The position numbers were made by a program, and so were the translations under genes. The notes beneath the pieces were generated by a model. The model did not search any database and was not told where the DNA came from. It saw nothing but the letters and a program-made list of their open reading frames with translations. Shown here piece by piece: positions 1 through 8,795 of a stretch of DNA of 49,617 nucleotides. The stretch spans positions 1 to 49,617 of the forward strand of contig CANRDB010000009.1 in assembly GCA_947629315.1 (NCBI GenBank), in the 5' to 3' direction. The first letter of the stretch is position 1. Each line of letters begins with the position of its first letter. Origin of the DNA: an uncultured Bacilli bacterium. GTDB lineage: Bacteria > Bacillota_I > Bacilli_A > RF39 > UBA660.

Positions 1-2255
1 ATTTCTGGTACGTATGGGGATGTTACATTCATCAACGGCATTGCTACTTTTAGTCTCAAAAATGGAGAGAGTATCACAATCGATGGTTTACCAGAAGTTG
101 GTTATACCATTGTTGAAACGGATTATGACGATTATGTTGTTAGAAAGACAAATGATACAGGAACGTTGGTAGCAGGAGAAACCATTCAATCTATCTTCCG
201 CAATTATCAAACGACGAGTTTGAAAGTGGAAAAAGAAGTAGTAGGTCTTTCTTCTAATACGGAAGAATATCGTTTCGTTTTACACCTCCGTTTCCCTAAA
301 GAAAACCAATATGATGAAGAGTATTCTTATCAAAAATATAATCAGAAAGGAACAGTTGGCGAATCGGGAATGATTTCTTCTGGTGATGAATTTACTTTAA
401 AAGCAGGAGAATATATCCTTATTGAAAATATTTCTGATGAAGTTACTTATGAGGTAGAAGAAATTCCTAATCATGTTAGTAAAGTAACTTACCAAGAGGG
501 TACGATTTCTGAAAATTTATCTTCTAAAGAATTTGAAGGTACTTCTGTCAGTCATACACTTTATGAGAAAAACTATATTCGTTTTATCAATTCTTATGCG
601 ACTGTTACAGTTTCTAAGACAGTAATTGGTGAATTAGGAGATGTAACGAAAGAATTTACTTTTACTATGACGTTAAGTGATTCTAACATTAATGGACAAT
701 ATGGTGATGTGAACTTTGTAGACGGTGTTGGTACTTTCACGCTAGCACATGGACAAGTTAAAACTGTGATAGGACTACCAGATCAGGTAAGTTACGTAGT
801 AGAAGAAAGCGATAATGAAGGATACACGGTAGTGAAACATGGTAATGAAGGTGTTGTAAAAGCAGGAGAAAAGAAAGAAGTTCGTTTTACAAACTTTATT
901 ACGAAGAATTTAATTATTGAGAAAGATATTGAAGGAACAGATCCAATTGATTCTCATGAGTATTCCTTCGAAATTACTTTCACTCATCTAGATAATCCAG
1001 ATTATAGCCATAGTTACTACTATAAGAAGTATCATATTGGGGATGATCAAGAAGTATTAGAAACAGGTATTTTTACAGATTTCTCTGAATTTACCTTAGA
1101 AGCTGGAGAATACATCATTGTCGAAAATCTTCCAGATGCTGTAGAATATACGATTACAGAAACATCAACAGCAAGTAAAACTACCTATTATATGGATAGC
1201 CTTCCAGATGAAGTAGTTGGAACGGAAGTAACAGGAAACATTGATGTAGATAACTATGTTCGGTTCACCAATTTCTATGCAGGACTTTCTGTTCAAAAAC
1301 AAGTAATTGGTAAGACAGATGCGAAAAATAAGGAATTTACTTTCACAGTAACCTTAGAAGATACAAGCATCACCGGAGATTATGGAGATATGTCTTTTAA
1401 AGAGGGTGTTGCCACTTTCACGTTAAAAGATGGAGAGACAAAATATGCTTTTGGATTACCAGATAATATTGGTTATACCGTAGTAGAATCTCCTTTGGAA
1501 ACTTATGCTTCTCATGGGGAACATACAGCAGGTACAACCGTAGCTGGTATGACGCAAGAGGTAGAATTTACCAATTATTTATTAAAGGATTTAAAGATTC
1601 AAAAGATAGTAAAAGGTATTGCTCCTCAAGAAGATATGGAATATACATTTACTTTAGAACTTTCTAATTTAGAAAGTGAACTTTATCCTAAAACTTTCCA
1701 ATATCAAAAATACAATAAAGAAGGAGAACCTATTGGAGAGAAAACAGAGATTCGTTCTGGCGATTCTTTCACATTGAAAGATGGCGAATACATCATTGTT
1801 GAAAATCTTCCAGATGATGCTATCTACGTCGTTTATGAAGAATTACTAGAGACAGGAAATGGTAAAGTATCTTATCAACAAGAAGATTTCATTATTGATG
1901 GAAATAGAGTCGTTGGTGAAGTTGCTTACAAAGATTCTGTCATCTTCTACAATCAATATGCTAGTATTACAGTTGGTGTAGTTGTAGAAGGAAGTGATGC
2001 CAATAAAAACAAAGAATTTCATTTCCAAGTCAAAACGAATAATCCAACATTAAATGGTTGGTATGGAGATATGTTCTTTGAAAATGGTGTATCTAAATTT
2101 GACATGAAACATGGAGAAAGCAAATCTGCTGTTGGTCTTCCAGATGGATTAGAGTATACAGTAGAGGAAAGCGATACCAAAGGATATACCGTCTCTAAAC
2201 AAAGTGATAAAACAACTACAGAAGTTGGAGATGATCAACAGACATTGTTTGTTAA
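1..2255 (+). repeat. Alternating two-domain coding repeat (about 690 bp period)
   Basis: Within the surface protein gene, module A lies at roughly 205-590, 895-1275 and 1585-1955. Module B lies at roughly 1-190, 595-890, 1285-1580 and 1960-2255. The copies are diverged in DNA but clearly homologous in protein, for example FTLKxGEYIIVENLPD in A and YGDxxFxxGV in B. This gives three full A-B pairs plus a partial B at the edge. Confidence 0.8.
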
Positions 2256-2382
2256 TGAAAGAAATATTCAAGGTTCAGTATCTTCTCCTGAAACGGGAGA
2301 TAATTCTCATCCTGGAATATGGTCATTCATATGGATTTTGTCTATCCTTTGTATTAGTTGTGGATTACGAAAAACCACATAA
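1..2382 (+). CDS. Modular cell-surface protein, 5' truncated, sortase-type C terminus
   Basis: The frame is already open at base 1, so the N terminus lies outside the window; 793 residues are visible. Two module types alternate. One contains a YQKYN...SGDxFTLKxGEYIIVENLPD pattern. The other contains KEFTFTxTL...YGDxxFxxGVxTFTLxxG...GLPDxxxYTVxES. The second resembles the FctA/DUF7601-type beta-sandwich repeats of Gram-positive surface and pilin-like proteins. The C terminus has SPETGD, a hydrophobic stretch and an RKTT tail. That is the layout of a sortase sorting signal, with SPETG in place of LPxTG. The likely role is a wall-anchored stalk or adhesin, but the ligand cannot be inferred. A rho-independent terminator follows directly. 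Confidence 0.85.
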   Translation: MSGTYGDVTFINGIATFSLKNGESITIDGLPEVGYTIVETDYDDYVVRKTNDTGTLVAGETIQSIFRNYQTTSLKVEKEVVGLSSNTEEYRFVLHLRFPKENQYDEEYSYQKYNQKGTVGESGMISSGDEFTLKAGEYILIENISDEVTYEVEEIPNHVSKVTYQEGTISENLSSKEFEGTSVSHTLYEKNYIRFINSYATVTVSKTVIGELGDVTKEFTFTMTLSDSNINGQYGDVNFVDGVGTFTLAHGQVKTVIGLPDQVSYVVEESDNEGYTVVKHGNEGVVKAGEKKEVRFTNFITKNLIIEKDIEGTDPIDSHEYSFEITFTHLDNPDYSHSYYYKKYHIGDDQEVLETGIFTDFSEFTLEAGEYIIVENLPDAVEYTITETSTASKTTYYMDSLPDEVVGTEVTGNIDVDNYVRFTNFYAGLSVQKQVIGKTDAKNKEFTFTVTLEDTSITGDYGDMSFKEGVATFTLKDGETKYAFGLPDNIGYTVVESPLETYASHGEHTAGTTVAGMTQEVEFTNYLLKDLKIQKIVKGIAPQEDMEYTFTLELSNLESELYPKTFQYQKYNKEGEPIGEKTEIRSGDSFTLKDGEYIIVENLPDDAIYVVYEELLETGNGKVSYQQEDFIIDGNRVVGEVAYKDSVIFYNQYASITVGVVVEGSDANKNKEFHFQVKTNNPTLNGWYGDMFFENGVSKFDMKHGESKSAVGLPDGLEYTVEESDTKGYTVSKQSDKTTTEVGDDQQTLFVNERNIQGSVSSPETGDNSHPGIWSFIWILSILCISCGLRKTT

Positions 2383-2416
2383 AAAAAACTGGTTCATTTA
2401 TTTGAACTAGTTTTTT
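2383..2416. terminator. Bidirectional rho-independent terminator
   Basis: The sequence AACTGGTTCA, a short loop and TGAACTAGTT are flanked by A-runs and T-runs. It separates the surface protein gene from the convergent membrane protein gene and overlaps the latter's stop codon. Confidence 0.85.
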
Positions 2417-3899
2417 ATTGCTTTCTTTTAAATAATAATAATTGATACTTTTGATTCTCATAGGTTACAATCTCGTCTTCTATCAAATCATAATATTTTT
2501 TAATAAAAGTTATTTTTTCTTGATTAATAGAAAGTTTAGAATACAAAGAGGGATAAAGAACAAAGTTAGTCCTCTTTTCAATAATCGATTGATTTAGAGC
2601 ATCCATATTGTCAGGATAAGCATCGTAATCGAAATTTAATCTTTCAAAGTAATAAGTGGTAGGAATGGTATTGGTTGTAAAAAATAACCCGAAATCGATA
2701 AAACCATAATTCAACAGCGTTTGATTTTCTTCTTTTTGGATAATGTCTTTATATTGCCATACGACGACGTCTTCTTTTTTTACCAACAGATTTTCCTTGT
2801 AATTAGCGCCTAAATAGAGTTCTATCGTCATAAAAACGGTAAGTAGACAAATCCCTTGTTTAGAAAAGAAAATTGTTTCTAACTTACTTTGATACGTATA
2901 TAGGAAGTAACACATTCCCAGTAGAACGATAGGTAAAAAAGGTAGAAAATAATATACAAATGGTAATCCTCCTAACAAGGTGAAATAAACCATACATAAG
3001 AATAAAAATAGAATAGAAATCTTAATCTTTCGAGAAATTTTTGATAAATAAAGAGCATATCCAGAACCCATAACGGATAGGAGGAATAATGGTTCATGAA
3101 AGGCTTCTTTGATAAAGAGAATGATAGGATTTACTAGAAAAAGAATATTCCGAGTGGGCTCACTATAGTGAAATAGATTCACAATGAAATAGACATGTAT
3201 GAATTCTGGAAAGCCATGATGGGTGATGAAATAAAGAGAACAAAGGAAAAAAGGAATCATCATCCCCATTAAAAAGACAAAGATATGGTAGAAAGATTCT
3301 CGAACTTGCTTTTTAGATAGGAGAAAGAAAAAAATAATAACGGCAAAAGCAAACCAAAATCCTAAAATAGTATACTTCATCATCCATACAATACCAGCTA
3401 ATAATCCGTCTATCAGGATAGTTCGGTAAGATATCTCTTCCGTTTGAAAAAAGGAAATGAGATGATAAAGACTAATCGCTAAAAATGGTAAACAAATCTC
3501 TTCGACACTCCCACCGTGTGCAAAAAAAGGAGAAGTGGTTGTGAAAACGGCAAAAAGGGGAGTCAAAAGCCAAAGGTATTTTAATGGTAAAAATAACTGA
3601 ATGATTTTTTGAATGTAGTATAAGAAAACTGCTAAACAAAGAATTTCTATGATAAAGAGACCTAAAAAGGAAGTGCTAGATAAAAGACTCGCAAGCCCAA
3701 AAAGAAAAATAAAAATAGGCCCTTTTTGCTCAAATAAATCTACATAAGGAACTAGTCCATGCATCATTCCTTTTCCCATGGTAAAAATAGCATGAACATC
3801 TACCCAAGTATTGATAGGATAAAGAATGGAAGATTCACTAGTAAAAAGTAGTGTTATGAAAGAGATTAATAAACAAAAAAGAAAATTTTTCCATTTCAT
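2415..3899 (-). CDS. Multi-pass membrane protein, GT-C / GT39-like glycosyltransferase
   Basis: This 494-residue protein has about ten hydrophobic segments and a short soluble C terminus. Near the N terminus, D34 starts the pattern DxxxxFTMGKGMxHGxVPYxDLFEQKGP. This matches the first extracytoplasmic loop of PMT/GT39-like GT-C transferases, where an early Asp is catalytic and a Y-x-D...KGP motif follows. Such enzymes move a sugar from a polyprenyl-phosphate donor to a surface acceptor. The start follows GGTGAGAAT. It is convergent with the surface protein and divergent from mutY. Substrate is unknown; assignment rests on motif layout, not on close recognition. Confidence 0.65.
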   Translation of the reverse strand: MKWKNFLFCLLISFITLLFTSESSILYPINTWVDVHAIFTMGKGMMHGLVPYVDLFEQKGPIFIFLFGLASLLSSTSFLGLFIIEILCLAVFLYYIQKIIQLFLPLKYLWLLTPLFAVFTTTSPFFAHGGSVEEICLPFLAISLYHLISFFQTEEISYRTILIDGLLAGIVWMMKYTILGFWFAFAVIIFFFLLSKKQVRESFYHIFVFLMGMMIPFFLCSLYFITHHGFPEFIHVYFIVNLFHYSEPTRNILFLVNPIILFIKEAFHEPLFLLSVMGSGYALYLSKISRKIKISILFLFLCMVYFTLLGGLPFVYYFLPFLPIVLLGMCYFLYTYQSKLETIFFSKQGICLLTVFMTIELYLGANYKENLLVKKEDVVVWQYKDIIQKEENQTLLNYGFIDFGLFFTTNTIPTTYYFERLNFDYDAYPDNMDALNQSIIEKRTNFVLYPSLYSKLSINQEKITFIKKYYDLIEDEIVTYENQKYQLLLFKRKQ

Positions 3900-3930
3900 A
3901 TTCTCACCAAATCTATTGTATCATATTCCG

Positions 3931-3958
3931 TTAGAAATAGAAATTGATGTGATATAAT
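3931..3958 (+). promoter_or_regulatory. Candidate promoter of mutY-xth
   Basis: TTAGAA (3931-3936) and a perfect TATAAT (3953-3958) are separated by 16 bp, 17 bp before the mutY start. Confidence 0.5.
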
Positions 3959-3975
3959 ATCCTTAGGAGAAGATT

Positions 3976-5007
3976 ATGAAAAGAATAGTAGAACCATTAT
4001 TACAATGGTATTTTCAAAATAAAAGAGATTTACCATGGCGAAAAGATAAAGATCCTTATCATGTCTGGATTTCTGAAATTATGCTTCAGCAAACAAGAAT
4101 TGAAGCTGTGAAAGAGTATTATAAACGGTTTATGACAAGAATTCCGAATATTCATGCTTTAAGTGAACTAGAGGAGGATGAACTTCTCAAGTTATGGGAG
4201 GGATTAGGATATTATAGTCGTGCCAGAAATTTAAAAAAAGCCGCTATCAAGATAGAACAGGAATATCATGGTATTTTCCCTAAGAAATATGAGGAGATAG
4301 TTAAACTCCCTGGTATTGGAGAGTATACGGCCGGAGCAATCGCTTCCATCTGCTTTCAAGAAAAAGAAGTTGCTGTTGATGGCAATGTCATGAGAGTGTA
4401 TGCAAGGGTAGAAGAGAAAGATATCGATGTTTCTGATTTAAAAACAAAAAAACAAATTGGACAAGAAATTCAAAAAATACTACCTGATTACCCGGGAGAT
4501 TTTAATGAGGCTATTATGGAATTAGGAGAAACCATTTGTCTACCGAATGCTACTCCGAAATGTCAGATATGTCCATTAAAAGCATTGTGCTATGCCCATC
4601 AACACCACAAGGAAGAGACTCTCCCTAGAAAAGTTGTTAAAAAGGAGAAAAAAGAAGAAAAATATACGGTATTTCTCTTATCCTGGAACAATCAAATTGC
4701 CATTGAAAAACGGAGAGATGGTCTTTTGAAAAATATGTGGCAATTTCCAAATACAGATGGCTTTTTAACACCACAAGAAGTTTGTGCATGGTTAGGGGAA
4801 GAATACTCTCCTAGTAAAATCGTAGAGGGAATATCCCATACTCATATTTTTACGCATAAGAAATGGCTGATGAAAAGTTATTTACTACTTTTAGAAAAAC
4901 CAATTCCCAACTATCAGTGGGTTAGTAGTCAGGAAATAGAAAACGAGTATGCCATTCCTACTGCTTTTTTACCGTTTTTAGAATATTGGAGGAATCAGAG
5001 AATATGA
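3976..5007 (+). CDS. mutY: A/G-specific adenine DNA glycosylase MutY
   Basis: Removes adenine mispaired with 8-oxoguanine in base excision repair. The HhH-GPD core is complete. Catalytic Glu34 lies in WISEIMLQQTR, the helix-hairpin-helix reads LPGIGEYTAG (111-120), and catalytic Asp135 lies in VAVDGNV. A four-cysteine [4Fe-4S] loop lies at C188, C196, C199 and C205. The first spacing is seven residues (CLPNATPKC), a common variant in clostridia-like MutY. A Nudix-like C-terminal domain for 8-oxoG recognition follows from about residue 225. Length (343 aa) is normal. It overlaps xth by ATGA, so the two repair genes are probably translationally coupled. Confidence 0.96.
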   Translation: MKRIVEPLLQWYFQNKRDLPWRKDKDPYHVWISEIMLQQTRIEAVKEYYKRFMTRIPNIHALSELEEDELLKLWEGLGYYSRARNLKKAAIKIEQEYHGIFPKKYEEIVKLPGIGEYTAGAIASICFQEKEVAVDGNVMRVYARVEEKDIDVSDLKTKKQIGQEIQKILPDYPGDFNEAIMELGETICLPNATPKCQICPLKALCYAHQHHKEETLPRKVVKKEKKEEKYTVFLLSWNNQIAIEKRRDGLLKNMWQFPNTDGFLTPQEVCAWLGEEYSPSKIVEGISHTHIFTHKKWLMKSYLLLLEKPIPNYQWVSSQEIENEYAIPTAFLPFLEYWRNQRI

Positions 5008-5798
5008 AATTAGTATCGTGGAATGTAGCCGGTTATCGTGCTTGTCTTAAAAAAGGATTTCGTACGTTCTTTGAAGAGGTGAATGCTGATATTTTTGCGT
5101 TACAGGAAGTAAAAGCCACCGAGGATGAAATTGATTATCGACCTATTGGCTATTCTTGTTATCGTAATCAAGCTAATCGAAAAGGATATTCTGGTACGAT
5201 TGTGTATACGAAAAAAGAACCAATTTCCGTTCGATATGGCATGGGGATTCCGATGCATGATGAAGAGGGAAGAATGATTACCTTAGAATATGAAGATTTC
5301 TTTTTCGTGAACACCTATGTACCGAATGTGAAAAGAACATTAGAACGTTTGGACTATCGTATGATATGGGAAGATGATTTTAGAACTTACGTCCAAAAAT
5401 TGAATCAACAAAAACCAGTAATCATCTGTGGAGATTTTAATGTTGCCCATCAAGAAATCGATATTCGAAATGCGAAAGCTAATATAGGAAATGCAGGATT
5501 TACAGAAGAAGAGCGAGATAAATTTGGAAAGTTATTAGAAAGTGGCTTTATCGATAGTTTTCGTTATCAACATCCTCATGAAGAAGGGTGGTATACTTGG
5601 TGGAGTTATATGAAAGATGTACGAAAACGCAATATTGGATGGAGAATTGATTATTTTTTAGTATCGAAGGATTATCAAGATCATATTCAAAAGACAACTA
5701 TCTATCGCGAAGTATTGGGAAGTGATCATTGTCCCATTGGTTTAGACATAAAAAAAGTAAATGATGGTGATTCATTTTACTCTTTTTTCTTTTTTTAA
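5004..5798 (+). CDS. xth: Exodeoxyribonuclease III / AP endonuclease
   Basis: The start is taken at 5004 (MKLVSWN). There, a GGAGGAAT ribosome site inside the end of mutY is well placed and ATG overlaps the mutY stop; an in-frame ATG 18 bp upstream is less well placed. Exonuclease-endonuclease-phosphatase fold motifs are present in order: SWNVAGYRA (N7), ALQEVKA (E35), GDFNVAHQEIDI, RIDYFLVS and the terminal SDHCPIGLDI with the catalytic Asp-His. The enzyme cleaves abasic sites, including those MutY leaves, which fits the operon. The last residues (about 12, Phe-rich) look like a run-on tail, and the 3' end overlaps the convergent gene by 27 bp. Confidence 0.95.
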   Translation: MKLVSWNVAGYRACLKKGFRTFFEEVNADIFALQEVKATEDEIDYRPIGYSCYRNQANRKGYSGTIVYTKKEPISVRYGMGIPMHDEEGRMITLEYEDFFFVNTYVPNVKRTLERLDYRMIWEDDFRTYVQKLNQQKPVIICGDFNVAHQEIDIRNAKANIGNAGFTEEERDKFGKLLESGFIDSFRYQHPHEEGWYTWWSYMKDVRKRNIGWRIDYFLVSKDYQDHIQKTTIYREVLGSDHCPIGLDIKKVNDGDSFYSFFFF

Positions 5799-6692
5799 CA
5801 TTTTTTCATGGATATATTTAGCAGAAGTAATTGGCCCAGCTGTCAATAAACCAACTACTGGCTGGGTAATACTCTCTACGCGATTGATTTTTTCTAAATC
5901 TTTTAACCAATTTTTACTAGGAGTAGTTCCTACTTCTCCCGTTTCTATGGTATATAAGTAGGCTGCTGTATGTTTTAAATCTCGGTCGACTAATTCATCA
6001 TTAACCAAAATTTCCCCTGAGTCTAAGACTGCAAAGTAGGAATGATAATCCTCATTATCTACGTAAATCTTTTTAAATAATTCAAATTCTGCTTCTACAA
6101 TATTCCTAATCTTATTAGGATTTTCTACAAAAACCATGCGAATATCCCCTAAATAAGAAAGAGAACAAATTTGAGTAAATAACCCTTTTAAAGTCCGCAA
6201 CTGTTCTGGTAATGTCTGCAATGCTACTAGTAGTGCGATTCTTCTGTTTTCTTGAATATTCCAGTCTATATATGGATTGGAAAAAATAGTTTGAACAGGT
6301 TTTTGAAATCGTCCTGGTAAAAAGAAGCTATTCCATGAATATAGTGCATGTATAAAATGTGCTTGACTAACTACTCCATATTTGAAAGTTTCTCCTTTAT
6401 AAGAAATGTGTGATTGGTAGGTAACACCACTAAATCCAGCAATTCTATCAAAGTTAACAGTTCCTAATAAAATTTTTGCGCTAACTGGATAGTCATGAGG
6501 ATTTTTCTTTTTATTTTCTTGATGCCATGCTTTGGAATCTTGGACAATAAAAATTAAATCAATCATTGGTTTCTTTTGCAAACTATAACCCTTTTGTTGA
6601 ATTACTCCAGACCCATATCCAAAAGCAGCCGTCATAGCAACACTATTTTGTCTTTGACTAATAAAATCTTCTATGATTTTTCTTTTTTCCAT
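5772..6692 (-). CDS. TAM41/Mmp37-family CDP-diacylglycerol synthase (phosphatidate cytidylyltransferase)
   Basis: At 306 residues this matches the mitochondrial TAM41 family, not the usual membrane-embedded CdsA. Recognisable family blocks, in order, are GYGSG (25-29), MIDLIF with D45, WHQEN (56-60), KNPHDY (63-68), YKGETFKYGVVS (98-109), GRFQKPV (127-133) and SLSYLGDIRM (177-186). GSG plus the Asp motif form the nucleotidyltransferase active site. In mitochondria the enzyme makes CDP-DAG from phosphatidate and CTP for cardiolipin synthesis. No membrane span is evident, as expected for a peripheral enzyme. The start has a good site, AAGGAG, 7 bp upstream. It stands alone, convergent with xth. 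Activity here is inferred from the family; I recall a published Firmicutes TAM41 structure but cannot verify it. Confidence 0.85.
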   Translation of the reverse strand: MEKRKIIEDFISQRQNSVAMTAAFGYGSGVIQQKGYSLQKKPMIDLIFIVQDSKAWHQENKKKNPHDYPVSAKILLGTVNFDRIAGFSGVTYQSHISYKGETFKYGVVSQAHFIHALYSWNSFFLPGRFQKPVQTIFSNPYIDWNIQENRRIALLVALQTLPEQLRTLKGLFTQICSLSYLGDIRMVFVENPNKIRNIVEAEFELFKKIYVDNEDYHSYFAVLDSGEILVNDELVDRDLKHTAAYLYTIETGEVGTTPSKNWLKDLEKINRVESITQPVVGLLTAGPITSAKYIHEKMLKKEKRVK

Positions 6693-6792
6693 AATAAACT
6701 CCTTCTGGGAGAATATTATAGCGAATAAGTATCAAATATGCAAGAAAAAAGAATGGCTAAAATAGATAATTTATGATACAATACATGTAGTT

Positions 6793-6869
6793 GTTCACGT
6801 AGCTCAGTTGGATAGAGTGTTGCCCTCCGAAGGCAAAGGTCGCGAGTTCGACTCTCGCCGTGGACACCA
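6793..6869 (+). tRNA. tRNA-Arg (anticodon CCG)
   Basis: A full cloverleaf is visible: acceptor GTTCACG pairs with CGTGGAC, the anticodon loop is CTCCGAA between TTGCC and GGCAA, the T-arm has GTTCGA, and CCA is encoded. It decodes CGG. The 3' trailer continues into a hairpin that resembles the trailer of tRNA-Leu at 43.7 kb. Confidence 0.95.
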
Positions 6870-6879
6870 GTTAGGTATC

Positions 6880-6911
6880 AAACTCGGACTTTTATGGTTC
6901 GAGTTTTAAAA
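6880..6911 (+). terminator. tRNA-Arg trailer terminator
   Basis: AAACTCG and CGAGTTT arms with a 13-nt loop, followed by TTAAAA. The poly-T tract is short. It is very similar to the hairpin after tRNA-Leu. Confidence 0.65.
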
Positions 6912-6961
6912 TGTTTACGTTTATGTTACAATTTTTATAAGACGAAATAGTAGGTGGTAAT

Positions 6962-7717
6962 GTGGCGATTGATTCTCATATGCACATTAATAGTATGGTT
7001 TTAAATGATGAAAAAAAGTATATAGATTTGATAAATCAGAATTCTGATATTGAAAGTGTCATTAATGTTGGACTAAATTTAAAAACTTCTCAAGAATCTA
7101 TCGATATTTCTCAATCCCATTCTAAATTTTATTCTTCGATAGGGGTTCATCCTCTTTATATAGATTCGCAAAACTTAGAAGAATTATATGAATTAGCGCG
7201 CCATCCCAAAGTTGTGGCTATTGGAGAAATAGGGTTAGATAATACGAATAGTAATTTGGAAGAACAAAGAAAATATTTCTTGAAACAAATTATCATAGCC
7301 AATGAATTACATTTACCTATCATTATTCATTCTAATAATTCAAATAAAGTAGTAATAGATATTTTTAAAAGATATGAACATCCCCAATATGGATGTGTAT
7401 TTCACTGTTTTCAACCAGATTTAGAAGATTTAAAATATTTAGAAAGTATGGGCTATTATATTTCTTTTGCAGGTCGAATCACTTATAAGACGGCAAAAAA
7501 ATCTATTGAAGTAGCAAGAATGGTTCCTAATGAACTATTTTTAGTGGAAACCGATAGTCCTTATATAGCGCCAGAACCATTAAGAGGAACCATTAATGAA
7601 ACGGCTAATATAAAATATATTATGGAAAAACTGATGGAAATAAAAGATGTGGACTATCAAGAAATGGAAAAGATTACTACTGAAAATACCAAAAGATTAT
7701 TCAAAAAAATGTTGTAA
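6962..7717 (+). CDS. tatD: TatD-family metal-dependent hydrolase
   Basis: TIM-barrel amidohydrolase-fold DNase/exonuclease family. The start is GTG after TAGGTGG; the ATG two bases upstream is out of frame. Metal ligands are present: H6 and H8 (DSHMH), E89 (IGEIGLD), H123 (IIIHS), H148 (VFHCF) and D198 (ETDSPY). At 251 residues it is normal length. One deviation is IIHSN where most homologues have IHxR. It follows tRNA-Arg and is followed by 244 bp with no gene. Family members act on DNA 3' ends or on D-aminoacyl-tRNA; which applies here is unknown. Confidence 0.93.
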   Translation: MAIDSHMHINSMVLNDEKKYIDLINQNSDIESVINVGLNLKTSQESIDISQSHSKFYSSIGVHPLYIDSQNLEELYELARHPKVVAIGEIGLDNTNSNLEEQRKYFLKQIIIANELHLPIIIHSNNSNKVVIDIFKRYEHPQYGCVFHCFQPDLEDLKYLESMGYYISFAGRITYKTAKKSIEVARMVPNELFLVETDSPYIAPEPLRGTINETANIKYIMEKLMEIKDVDYQEMEKITTENTKRLFKKML

Positions 7718-7909
7718 TTCTTTGATGAAAGAGTTTGATTCCTTTTTGTGGAAAATAAGTTGACAGTTATTTCTTATCATTTACTAGACATCGTTAAGAT
7801 TTCAATGATTTTTGAAATTTATTACACTATGCCCTTATTTATGAATAAAAAATATTTTTTTATTTTAAATACTTCTTGATAGGGAAAGGCAAAATCTTTG
7901 TAAAAAAGA

Positions 7910-7938
7910 TTCCCAAAAGGGAAAAATCGTGATATGAT
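7910..7938 (+). promoter_or_regulatory. Candidate promoter of the 7962 gene
   Basis: TTCCCA (7910-7915), a 17-bp spacer, and TATGAT (7933-7938) preceded by TG (extended -10). Confidence 0.4.
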
Positions 7939-7961
7939 ATTGACTTGTTTGGAGGATTTGT

Positions 7962-8771
7962 ATGAAAAAAGAGCGACCTATTCAAAATTATATTCATTTT
8001 GTTCAAGTCAATGAAGATTTTTTTAAGCGCTACTATTATCATTCGATTGTGGATTTAAATTTGATAAAATTAGATTCTATCTTAACTCATGGAATTCTCT
8101 CTAAAAGCAAAATAGAACAGAAACAGTGTCCGAAACTTTATACTCATCCTTCTAATACGTATGATTCTAAGAATGGGATGGATTATGTTTCTTTAACCGA
8201 ATATCAAGAAGAGGCTGGCATGAATCCTTATTTTGCTTCCTTTCCTCTCCATACGCTTACTTCTCCTTCGCTTTTAGTAGATAAAGAGATACCTGTTGAA
8301 CGTCAAGGGGAAAGAGATACGATACTAGAAGATGAGGTATTCTGTTATGAGGAAGTACCATTATCGATGATTCGAGGAATTTTATTACCAGAACATTTAT
8401 CAACAATGCCTATTTCAAAAGTAGGATGTTTAGCGAACGATTTATCTTGTTATACTAGATCATATATGGAAAACTGGATAGATAGTACGGAGAAATATTT
8501 TGATAAAACGATATCCAAAGAAGAGATTTATCAAAGTTTACAGATATTATGGGAAATGTTTGTCGATTGTGAGAATCCTTCTAATGTTCTATCTTATATT
8601 TTAGAAAATCAACAGAGACGTTATGGAGAAGATATTAAAGATGTTTTAGCCCGCATTCAAGGACAGTTATGGGAGGAGAAATTGGGTATTTCTAATCCTA
8701 CCTATCTAGAAGTTTTACAAGCGATTAATCAAGAGAGATATCCTATTTACGAAATAAAAAAAAGCCTATGA
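7962..8771 (+). CDS. Uncharacterised protein, possibly ADP-ribosyltransferase-like
   Basis: A 269-residue soluble protein that I do not recognise as a named family. It starts after TTGGAGG. Three spaced blocks recall the H-S-E arrangement of ADP-ribosyltransferase folds (KptA, DarT, PARP-like): LDSILTHGILSKS (about 37-49), MDYVSLTEYQ (about 73-82), and FCYEEVPLSMIRGILLP (about 128-144). This is a topology impression, not a family match. The C-terminal half is helical and charged. It is monocistronic with its own promoter and terminator. A housekeeping-neutral hypothetical remains the default reading. Confidence 0.6.
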   Translation: MKKERPIQNYIHFVQVNEDFFKRYYYHSIVDLNLIKLDSILTHGILSKSKIEQKQCPKLYTHPSNTYDSKNGMDYVSLTEYQEEAGMNPYFASFPLHTLTSPSLLVDKEIPVERQGERDTILEDEVFCYEEVPLSMIRGILLPEHLSTMPISKVGCLANDLSCYTRSYMENWIDSTEKYFDKTISKEEIYQSLQILWEMFVDCENPSNVLSYILENQQRRYGEDIKDVLARIQGQLWEEKLGISNPTYLEVLQAINQERYPIYEIKKSL

Positions 8772-8793
8772 AAAGTTCTTTCATAAGCTTTTT
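8758..8793. terminator. Bidirectional terminator
   Basis: AAAAAGC-TATGAAA pairs with TTTCATA-GCTTTTT around AGTTC. It serves both the 7962 gene and the minus-strand VWA/TPR operon. Confidence 0.85.
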
Positions 8794-8795
8794 TA

